A stretch of 48,179 bases of DNA, taken from REEB95 sp050729835. GTDB taxonomy: Bacteria > Pseudomonadota > Alphaproteobacteria > ATCC43930 > CGMCC-115725. The notes under the pieces were generated by a model. That model did not search any database. It saw nothing but the letters and a program-made list of their open reading frames with translations, and had not been told where the DNA came from. The DNA is taken from positions 1 through 48,179 of the forward strand of contig JBOHLS010000021.1 of NCBI GenBank assembly GCA_050729835.1, written 5' to 3'. A program made the position numbers and the translations under genes. How positions within the stretch are numbered: position 1 is the stretch's first letter; each line of letters opens with the position of its first letter. Shown piece after piece: positions 42,441 through 48,179 of the stretch.

Positions 42441-43337
42441 ATGCTGGACTGGATGCATGTCGCCGTGCCGCCGGCACCGGCGCTGTTCGGCCAGCTTCTC
42501 ATCGGCCTCATCAACGGCTCGTTCTATGCGATGCTGAGCCTCGGCCTCGCCGTCATCTTCGGTCTGCTCAACATTATCAACTTCGCGCACGGCGCCCAGT
42601 ACATGCTGGGCGCTTTCTGCGCCTATCTGGTCCTGAATTATCTCGGCATCGGTTATTGGCCGTCGCTGGTGGTGGCGCCGCTTGTGGTCGGGGCCTTCGG
42701 CATGCTGCTCGAGCGGCTTCTCATCCGCTGGGTCTATCGGCTCGACCATCTTTACGGCCTGCTGCTGACCTTCGGCATGGCACTCATCATCCAGGGCGTG
42801 TTCCGCCAGTACTATGGCAGCGCCGGCCAGCCCTATTCAATCCCGAACCTGCTGACCGGCGGCCAGAACCTGGGCTTCATGTTCCTGCCGAACTATCGGA
42901 CCTGGGTGATCGTCGCCTCTTCCATCTTCTGCTTTGGCACCTGGCTGGTCATCGAGCGCACACGCCTCGGCGCCTATCTGCGCGCGGCGACCGAGAATCC
43001 GGCACTGGTCCAGGCTTTCGGCATCAACGTCCCGCGCATGGTCACGCTGACTTACGGCTTCGGCGCCGCCTTGGCGGCGCTAGCCGGCGTCATGGCGGCG
43101 CCGATCTACCAGGTGAGTCCGCTGATGGGATCGAACCTGATCATCGTGGTCTTCGCCGTCGTGGTGATCGGCGGCATGGGCTCGATCCTCGGTGCGATCG
43201 TCGGCGGCTTCGCGCTCGGCATCATCGAGGGCCTGACCAAGGTGTTCTATCCCGAGGCCTCGTCGACCGCGATCTTCGTCATCATGGTGATCGTGCTGCT
43301 GCTCAAACCCGCGGGCCTGTTCGGCCGGGCGACCTGA
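42441..43337 (+). CDS. livH: LivH-type ABC transporter permease (operon 2)
   Basis: 298 residues with about eight membrane helices. The LivH hallmarks are LLIGLINGSFYAMLSLGLAV, FGLLNIINFAHGAQYMLGAF and the closing LLLKPAGLFGR. The ATPase-contact loop holds RTRLGAYLRAATENPALVQAF. ATG 42441 is used; GTG 42432 in the same frame adds three residues. Here LivH is separate, whereas operon 1 at 4821-6719 has LivH fused to LivM. livM starts 1 base after its stop. Confidence 0.9.
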   Translation: MLDWMHVAVPPAPALFGQLLIGLINGSFYAMLSLGLAVIFGLLNIINFAHGAQYMLGAFCAYLVLNYLGIGYWPSLVVAPLVVGAFGMLLERLLIRWVYRLDHLYGLLLTFGMALIIQGVFRQYYGSAGQPYSIPNLLTGGQNLGFMFLPNYRTWVIVASSIFCFGTWLVIERTRLGAYLRAATENPALVQAFGINVPRMVTLTYGFGAALAALAGVMAAPIYQVSPLMGSNLIIVVFAVVVIGGMGSILGAIVGGFALGIIEGLTKVFYPEASSTAIFVIMVIVLLLKPAGLFGRAT

Positions 43338-43338
43338 C

Positions 43339-44307
43339 ATGCACGAGACAGAAACAGCCCGCACGGTGCGCCGGCTGGCGCTGCTCGCCGCGGCACTCGT
43401 CGCGCCGCTGGTTTTCTATCCGATCTTCCTGATGAAAGCGCTGTGCTTCGCGCTGTTCGCGGCGGCGTTCAACCTGCTGATCGGGTTCGTCGGCCTGCTG
43501 TCCTTCGGGCACGCCGCCTTCTTCGGCAGCGCCGCCTACGTCACTGCCTATGCCGCCAAGGCCTGGGACTTTCCGCCGTTGCTGGCGATATTGGCCGGCA
43601 CCGTCGTCGCCGGACTCATGGGCGTGGTGTTCGGCTGGCTGGCCATCCGGCGCAAAGGCATCTATTTCGCGATGGTGACGCTCGCGCTGTCACAGATGGT
43701 CTATTTCTACGCCCTCGAATCCCGCTTCACCGGCGGCGAAGACGGCATCCAGGCGGTGCCACGAGGCACCGTGCTCGGCCTGCTCGATCTCAACCAGCCG
43801 CTGACGATGTACTATTTCGTGTTGGCGGTCTGCCTGCTCGGCTTCGGCGTCGTCTATCGCACCATCCACTCGCCGTTTGGCGAGGTCTTGAAGGCGATCC
43901 GCGACAACGAGCCACGCGCCATCTCGCTCGGCTATCACATCGACCGCTACAAGCTCCTGGCCTTCGTGCTGTCCGCGACGCTGGCCGGCCTCGCCGGCGC
44001 CACCAAGACGCTGGTGTTCCAGCTGGCGTCCCTCACCGACGTCACCTGGCAGGCGTCGGGCGACGTGGTGCTGATGACTCTCATCGGCGGGCTGGGCACG
44101 ATCTGGGGACCGGTGGTCGGCGCCTTCATCTCGATCACCATGGAAAACTACCTGGCCGAGCTCGGCTCGTGGGTTACCGTGATCCAGGGAACCATCTTCG
44201 TGGTTTGCGTCCTGGCCTTCCGCCGCGGCGTGGTCGGCGAGATCGTCCATTTTGCCAGGCGGCACCGGCGCAAGCCGCGGCTGGCCGAGCAGCCGGGAAC
44301 GTCTTAG
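43339..44307 (+). CDS. livM: LivM-type ABC transporter permease (operon 2)
   Basis: 322 residues. LivM hallmarks are FNLLIGFVGLLSFGHAAFFG, RRKGIYFAMVTLALSQMVYF and the coupling loop FGEVLKAIRDNEPRAISLGY. About nine hydrophobic helices are present, followed by a basic cytoplasmic tail (FARRHRRKPRLAEQ). It pairs with LivH to form the channel. The stop at 44305-44307 overlaps the convergent marR stop by 3 bases (TTAG), leaving no room for a terminator between them. Confidence 0.9.
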   Translation: MHETETARTVRRLALLAAALVAPLVFYPIFLMKALCFALFAAAFNLLIGFVGLLSFGHAAFFGSAAYVTAYAAKAWDFPPLLAILAGTVVAGLMGVVFGWLAIRRKGIYFAMVTLALSQMVYFYALESRFTGGEDGIQAVPRGTVLGLLDLNQPLTMYYFVLAVCLLGFGVVYRTIHSPFGEVLKAIRDNEPRAISLGYHIDRYKLLAFVLSATLAGLAGATKTLVFQLASLTDVTWQASGDVVLMTLIGGLGTIWGPVVGAFISITMENYLAELGSWVTVIQGTIFVVCVLAFRRGVVGEIVHFARRHRRKPRLAEQPGTS

Positions 44308-44804
44308 CCGAGAATCCCTTTGCCCCGCGCCGGCATCAGATTGGCGCGCAGCCGGGTCAAGGTGCGCTTCAGCGCCTCGACTTCCGCGGCGGACAAGCCC
44401 GCGGTGGCGACGCGATTGACGTCACGCGCCTCCGGCAGCAGCAGCTCGCGCAGCGCGCGCGCCGTCTTGGTCAGATAGATGTTGAATTTCCGCCGGTCGT
44501 TCCGGTTCTGCACGCGCACGACCAAGCCGCGCCGCTCCATCGCACGCAGTGCCGTAACGGTGGTGGGCTCGGCGGTGCCAGCGCGCTCGCTCAGCTCGCG
44601 CTGGCTGAGCCCGCCCTCTTCCCACAGGGCGCGCAGGAAATACCACATGCCGAGGGTGATGCCATAGGGGCGGATGCGCGCTTCGAGCGCGCGCTGCAAC
44701 GCGCGGTGCGTCCAGCGCACCTGATACCCCACGCTCTGTTCCGCCGAATAAGAAAAGTGCGGCTTGCGCGCGCGGTGGCCGGCCTGCGTTCGGCGTTCCG
44801 CCAT
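44304..44804 (-). CDS. MarR-family transcriptional regulator
   Basis: 166 residues with a winged helix-turn-helix: GITLGMWYFLRALWEEGG, then LSQRELSERAGTAEPTTVTA and the wing RRGLVVRVQNRNDRRKFNIY, with a helical dimerisation C-terminus. MarR proteins usually repress by DNA binding and release on meeting a small aromatic ligand. Facing the end of Liv operon 2, it may control it. ATG 44804 has GAGGG at nine bases, better than ATG 44813, where the same site abuts the codon. The repeat at 44823-44838 would be its own control site. Confidence 0.85.
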   Translation of the reverse strand: MAERRTQAGHRARKPHFSYSAEQSVGYQVRWTHRALQRALEARIRPYGITLGMWYFLRALWEEGGLSQRELSERAGTAEPTTVTALRAMERRGLVVRVQNRNDRRKFNIYLTKTARALRELLLPEARDVNRVATAGLSAAEVEALKRTLTRLRANLMPARGKGILG

Positions 44805-44822
44805 GGTCGTCATCCCTCGCGC

Positions 44823-44838
44823 CAATCATTAGCAATCA
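44823..44838. promoter_or_regulatory. CAATCA direct repeat upstream of marR
   Basis: CAATCA occurs at 44823-44828 and 44833-44838 (10-base period, one helical turn) in an AT-rich patch about 20 bases before marR. The embedded ATTAGCAAT has ATT/AAT symmetry. It may be an autoregulatory operator; evidence is position and composition only. Confidence 0.35.
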
Positions 44839-44918
44839 AAGGTTTTAGCCGGTGGGCGGGCTTATGTCTCGTTCCGGGCGGAGCGCGGGCGAGGCAACGC
44901 TGGCGAGCGCCGGTGGTG

Positions 44919-44937
44919 CGATATAACATAACATCGC
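44919..44937 (+). promoter_or_regulatory. Zur-box-like site before zur
   Basis: CGATATAACATAACATCGC lies 21 bases before the zur start. Its first 12 bases (CGATATAACATA, 44919-44930) are identical to the core of the site before znuA. TATAACAT is the half-site expected of alphaproteobacterial Zur boxes. This suggests zur autoregulation; the outer arms are less symmetric than at znuA. Confidence 0.6.
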
Positions 44938-44958
44938 AATCCCGTTTGGGGATCGACC

Positions 44959-45417
44959 ATGACTGCGAAAGCTCGCCGTGGCGTCGCGACGCAACTCAAC
45001 CGGGCGGCCACGGCCTGCGCGCGCGAAGGCGCCCAGCTCACGGCGCTGCGCCGCGCGATCCTCGGCCTGATCCTGGAAGCCGACGGTCCGGTCACCGCCT
45101 ACCAGCTGCTCGACCGCCTCAAAAAAACCCGCAAGGGCGCGGTGCCGCCGACGATCTACCGCGCGCTCAATTTCCTGCTGGCACAGCGCCTGATCCACCG
45201 GGTCGAGCGCCTGAACGCGTTCATCCCCTGCGCCGAAACCGGCCACCGGCACGTTGCGCAATTCCTGATCTGCCGCGAATGCGGCGCAGTCGCCGAGATC
45301 GAGGACCAGGCAACCGCCCGGGCGTTGCTCCACGTGGCCGAGCGCGCCGGATTCCATCCGCGCGATACCGTGGTCGAGATCGAGGGCACCTGCGCCACCT
45401 GTTCGCATCCATCCTAG
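44959..45417 (+). CDS. zur: Zur, zinc-responsive Fur-family repressor
   Basis: 152 residues. The winged-helix DNA-binding domain (~25-85) includes QLTALRRAILGLILEADGPV and the recognition region PPTIYRALNFLLAQRLIHRV. The C-terminal metal/dimer domain has two CxxC pairs for structural zinc, C105/C108 (LICRECG) and C145/C148 (TCATC). Regulatory ligands are likely C91 and the nearby His of CAETGHRH. Zn-loaded Zur represses zinc-uptake genes; the convergent znuBCA next door and the shared 12-base upstream motif support zur over fur or irr. Its stop overlaps the znuB stop by four bases. Confidence 0.92.
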   Translation: MTAKARRGVATQLNRAATACAREGAQLTALRRAILGLILEADGPVTAYQLLDRLKKTRKGAVPPTIYRALNFLLAQRLIHRVERLNAFIPCAETGHRHVAQFLICRECGAVAEIEDQATARALLHVAERAGFHPRDTVVEIEGTCATCSHPS

Positions 45418-46211
45418 CCGCGAACCGCCGCCGGCCAGCGCAGACCGGCGAGAAGATAGGCCGCGACGCTGAGCGCGGTGATCCAGAAGCTCGTCGGCCA
45501 ATCGGTGTAGAACGCGAGCACGAGTCCGAGCCACGCCTCAGCGACGGCAAGAACGGCCGCCAGCAGAACGCCGGTTGCCACGCCGTGCGTCAAACGCAAG
45601 GCCGCCGCCGCCGGACCGACCATCAGCGCAAAGACCAGCAGGACGCCGACGATCTGGGCGCATTCGGCGGTCGTCAACGCGACGATCGCCAGGAACAGCA
45701 CGGAATAAAGCCGCAGCGAGACGCCTTTCGCCTCAGCCAGCTCGGGCTGCAAACTGGCGAACAGCAAGGGACGCGAGATCACGGCAAGCAGGGCAAGGCT
45801 GATCGCGCCGAGCGCCAGCAGCGTCCATACGGTGTCGACATCGACGGCGAGTACGTTGCCGAACAGCAGCGCCGTCGCCTGCGCTGCATAGGCGGTGAAG
45901 AAATGCAGGAACAAGAGGCCGAGGCCGAGCGCCAGCGCCAGCACGAGTCCGATCGCGACGTCGCGCTGCGCCAGCTTCTCGCCCATGAAGCCCATGCCGA
46001 GACCGGCCGCCAGGGTCACGAGCACCAGGCCCCAAAGCGGCGCAATGCCGATGAGCACCGCGCCGGTGGCCCCCGTGAAGCCGACATGCGCCAGCGCGTG
46101 GCCGGCGAAGGTCTGGCTCCGCAGCACCAGAAAATAGCCGACGGCGCCGGCGACGACCGCGACAAGGGTCGCCGCCGCGAACGCATGGCGCATGAAATCG
46201 TATTCAAGCAT
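45414..46211 (-). CDS. znuB: ZnuB zinc ABC transporter permease
   Basis: 265 residues of the ABC-3 permease family with about eight helices. Family segments are MLEYDFMRHAFAAATLVAVV, the conserved FAGHALAHVGFTGATGAVL loop, the LLFGNVLAVDVDTVWTLL stretch and LLVFALMVGPAAAALRLTH. ATG 46211 overlaps the znuC stop by 8 bases; a longer frame to 46292 lies within the His-rich end of znuC and is rejected. It forms the channel for zinc imported with ZnuC and ZnuA. Confidence 0.92.
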   Translation of the reverse strand: MLEYDFMRHAFAAATLVAVVAGAVGYFLVLRSQTFAGHALAHVGFTGATGAVLIGIAPLWGLVLVTLAAGLGMGFMGEKLAQRDVAIGLVLALALGLGLLFLHFFTAYAAQATALLFGNVLAVDVDTVWTLLALGAISLALLAVISRPLLFASLQPELAEAKGVSLRLYSVLFLAIVALTTAECAQIVGVLLVFALMVGPAAAALRLTHGVATGVLLAAVLAVAEAWLGLVLAFYTDWPTSFWITALSVAAYLLAGLRWPAAVRG

Positions 46212-47049
46212 GGCCGGAACGTTCCCGATGATGATGGCCGTGCATATGCGACGAGCCCGCATCGTGCCGATGGCCATCGCCTTCGACGTCATGGCCGCCC
46301 GCCATCACGAAGATGCGTCCCTTGAGCCGCACCACCTCGATCTCGGCGCCATAGAGGCGTGACAGCACTGGGCCGGTGACGACCTCGTCGACCGTTCCGA
46401 GCGCGGCCTGACCATTGCCGAGATACAGCACGCGGTCGATCGCACCGAGCAGTGGGTTGAGCTCATGGGCGCTGAACAGCACGGTGACCCGCAATTCGCG
46501 CTGAAGCGCTTTCACCAGGTCGATCACTTCGGCTTGGTGGCCCGGATCGAGACTGATCAGTGGCTCGTCGAGCAGCAGCAGGCGCGGGCCACCGATCAGT
46601 GCCTGGGCCAGCAGCAGTCGTTGCCGCTCGCCGCCCGAAAGCTCGGCCAGCGGCCGGAGCGCCAGTGCCCGCGCGCCGACCCGATCGAGCGCGCGCTCGA
46701 CCTCGGCCCGCCCAGCGCGGTTCACGATCGGCAAGCCGAGGCGGTGGCCGTCGACGACGCTGGCAACGAAATCCCACCCGCTCAGGTGGGCGGGCACGAC
46801 AGCGCCGCGGGCCTGGGGCATGTAGCCGATGGCGGGATTGCCGCGGGTCGCCGGCCGGCCGAGAACGCGGATCTCTCCCCGGCTCGGCGGCACCAGACCG
46901 AGCACGGCGCGCAGCAGGGTCGTCTTGCCCGCGCCGTTCGGTCCGAGCACGCCGACGAACTCGCCGGCCGCAATATCGAGACCAATTTCGTCGAGGACGG
47001 TGCGACCGGCCAGCGCCAGGCGAACGTCACGCAGCGCGATGGCGTTCAT
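46204..47049 (-). CDS. znuC: ZnuC zinc ABC transporter ATPase with His-rich tail
   Basis: 281 residues. Walker A is GPNGAGKTT, Q-loop IGYMPQ, signature LSGGERQRLLLAQAL, Walker B LLLLDEPLISLD and H-loop FSAHELNP. The last 31 residues (251-281) are outside the ATPase core and hold nine His, in clusters such as DGHRHD and HMHGHHHRE. That resembles zinc-binding tails of zinc-handling proteins, so the ATPase may sense or buffer cytoplasmic zinc. It starts 7 bases after the znuA stop and overlaps znuB. Confidence 0.92.
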   Translation of the reverse strand: MNAIALRDVRLALAGRTVLDEIGLDIAAGEFVGVLGPNGAGKTTLLRAVLGLVPPSRGEIRVLGRPATRGNPAIGYMPQARGAVVPAHLSGWDFVASVVDGHRLGLPIVNRAGRAEVERALDRVGARALALRPLAELSGGERQRLLLAQALIGGPRLLLLDEPLISLDPGHQAEVIDLVKALQRELRVTVLFSAHELNPLLGAIDRVLYLGNGQAALGTVDEVVTGPVLSRLYGAEIEVVRLKGRIFVMAGGHDVEGDGHRHDAGSSHMHGHHHRERSGHA

Positions 47050-47055
47050 CGGCGG

Positions 47056-47922
47056 CTATTTCGGCAGCGCCTGGGCGACGGCATCGAGCGCGCTCGTCAT
47101 CCATTGCTGATAGGTCATGCCGGGCGGCTCGGTTTCCGCCACGCCGACGACGGGAATCTGCGCGGCTTTGGCAAACGCCGCCATGCGCGCGGCCATCGGG
47201 TCCGTGGCCTGGCGGTTGTAGATCAACAGCTTCACCCGATGATCCTTGAGGTCGTCCTCGAAGGCGGCGATGTCCGAGGCGCTGGGCTCGGTGCTGTTCA
47301 TCACCGCCAGCTGGAAGGAGCGGTTCCTGACCTTCAGGCCGAGCGCGTCGAGCATATAGCCGAAGACCGGCTCCGTCGCCGTCACCGGCGCGCCGGCCAG
47401 TCTCTCGCGCAGCATCGCGATTTTGTCTTGCACCGGCTTGAGCGATTGCCGGAAGCGAGCGAGACGATTCTGATAGGCCGCGCGGCGATCCGGATCGGCG
47501 GCGCCCAGATCGTCCGCCAAGGTCTTGGCCAGCGCCAGCATGGTGTTCGGATCGTACCAGATATGCGGATTGTCGCCGGTCTTGCGGCCGACGAGCGTGG
47601 CCACGACGACGACCTTGCGGCTCGAGCCGCGCGTCGCCCCCAGCAGCTTCGACATCCACGGGTCGTAGTCGATGCCGTTGTAGACGACGAAGTGCGCCGT
47701 CGCGACCGCGCGCGCGACCGAGGTGCCGGCCTCGAACAGATGCGGGTCGGCGTCGGGGTTGCTGAGAACGCTCGTCACCCGCACGTCGGAACCGCCGATC
47801 TGGCGTGCGACGTCGCCATAAAAATTCTCGGCGGCGACGATCGGGACAGGACCGGCAGCGTGCGCCGGCGCCGTGACACTCGACAGGACCGCAACCGCAG
47901 CCAGGACGAAAAAGCGTGTCAT
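47056..47922 (-). CDS. znuA: ZnuA-like periplasmic zinc-binding protein
   Basis: 288 residues with a signal peptide (cut near 22, PAHA) and the cluster A-I metal-binding fold. Likely ligands are H61 (DADPHLFE) and H120 (GDNPHIWYDP). The third canonical His is replaced by E184 in TATEPVFGYML, as in a subgroup of relatives ending with PPGMTYQQWM. No His-rich loop is present; the His-rich segment is on ZnuC instead. It delivers zinc to ZnuBC; manganese is an alternative, but the Zur context favours zinc. ATG 47922 is preferred over an in-frame TTG at 47934. Confidence 0.88.
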   Translation of the reverse strand: MTRFFVLAAVAVLSSVTAPAHAAGPVPIVAAENFYGDVARQIGGSDVRVTSVLSNPDADPHLFEAGTSVARAVATAHFVVYNGIDYDPWMSKLLGATRGSSRKVVVVATLVGRKTGDNPHIWYDPNTMLALAKTLADDLGAADPDRRAAYQNRLARFRQSLKPVQDKIAMLRERLAGAPVTATEPVFGYMLDALGLKVRNRSFQLAVMNSTEPSASDIAAFEDDLKDHRVKLLIYNRQATDPMAARMAAFAKAAQIPVVGVAETEPPGMTYQQWMTSALDAVAQALPK

Positions 47923-47968
47923 TTCAATGCCCAACGACGGAGGCGGACGGCAGCTCGCGCCCGCATGA

Positions 47969-47987
47969 AACGATATAACATAGCGTT
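47969..47987 (-). promoter_or_regulatory. Zur-box-like palindrome before znuACB
   Basis: AACGATATAACATAGCGTT is a 19-base interrupted palindrome (AACG-n-TATnnnATA-n-CGTT) lying 47 bases before znuA. It shares CGATATAACATA exactly with the site before zur. The position fits repression of the znuA-znuC-znuB operon by Zur. Confidence 0.7.
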
Positions 47988-48108
47988 CCGATCCGTCCAG
48001 TGGGCGTGGTGCCCGGGTTTGACCAGCCTTCGAGACGCCCCGCGTCCCGAAACCGCTCTAGCAGCCTGTCGGATTCACTTGCGGTTCTGAGTATGGCGGA
48101 ATCGCGGA

Positions 48109-48179
48109 ATGACGCCCCATGCTCTGTTTGAGCGTGATCAGCCATTTCTCTTGCCGTCCGATTTGAAGGACTGGCTGCC
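48109..48179 (+). mobile_element. Start of an IS1182-like transposase, cut by the window end
   Basis: ATG 48109 opens MTPHALFERDQPFLLPSDLK, then DWLP at the window edge. PFLLPxxLxDWLP is the characteristic start of IS1182-family (DDE) transposases. The preceding 50 bases (from about 48060, GCAGCCTGTCGGATTC) are non-coding and probably contain the left inverted repeat, which cannot be confirmed without the right end. Only 23 codons are visible, so intactness is unknown. Confidence 0.6.

Noticed and set aside
43443..46325. A 960-codon open frame on the plus strand spanning livM, marR, zur and znuB
   Set aside because: It is a GC-rich third-position shadow that crosses well-recognised genes in other frames, with Arg/Gly/His-rich low-complexity translation.

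Overview
The window is GC-rich (roughly 65 percent by eye) and almost fully coding. It reads as chromosomal DNA of a free-living alphaproteobacterium. The indicators are an adjacent divK-pleD pair, a DUF1849/EipB envelope protein, an Hda-type DnaA regulator with a clamp-binding N-terminus, hopanoid-associated genes, two branched-chain-amino-acid-type (Liv) ABC operons and a Zur/ZnuABC locus. A Rhizobiales- or Rhodospirillales-like soil bacterium is likely, but the order cannot be fixed from the sequence alone. Both ends lie in insertion-sequence material: an IS3-type transposase fragment on the left and the start of what looks like an IS1182-type transposase on the right.

Layout. 1-3250 is a scarred accessory region: IS3 remnant, 5'-truncated DUF1932 dehydrogenase, an AT-rich hipBA-type toxin-antitoxin operon, a second DUF1932 tail, and a ribbon-helix-helix antitoxin broken by an amber codon with no toxin beside it. 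3269-7943 (minus) is a Liv operon whose two permeases are fused. 8033-10164 holds a short SDR scrap, a maleylacetoacetate-isomerase-like GST and an MFS carrier. 10178-11826 (minus) holds hpnK, the last ~65 codons of a lost hpnI, a 37-codon ORF and yjbQ. 11929-25871 is conserved core: rpmG, pleD, divK, eipB, aspS, rnd, ppx, ppk, sixA-like, hdaA, an AI-2E-type permease, a CDP-alcohol phosphatidyltransferase and a DUF2066 protein. 26000-28609 is an SsuABC/NMT1-type ABC operon. 28628-31301 holds an aldo/keto reductase and a CYTH-CHAD protein. 31317-36108 is a signalling region: three small unknown genes, a NarL-type regulator, a hybrid histidine kinase whose ATP-binding half is badly degenerate, a single-domain receiver and an exported PRC-barrel protein. 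36125-39568 holds an MFS carrier and an amylo-alpha-1,6-glucosidase-type enzyme. 39708-44307 is a complete second Liv operon (G-F-K-H-M) facing a MarR regulator. 44919-47987 is the zinc locus (zur, znuBCA) with shared Zur-box-like sites.

How the parts fit. Polyphosphate is a recurring theme: ppk and ppx abut, and a CHAD protein lies about 8 kb away. DivK and PleD belong to the cell-cycle/c-di-GMP circuit. The zinc genes form a self-contained regulon. The least conventional part is the signalling region, where a kinase-like protein keeps its phospho-accepting His and a complete receiver but has lost the residues that bind ATP. It sits beside a paralogous free receiver and several small genes of no known family. 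No CRISPR array, rRNA, tRNA, prophage or replication origin was seen.
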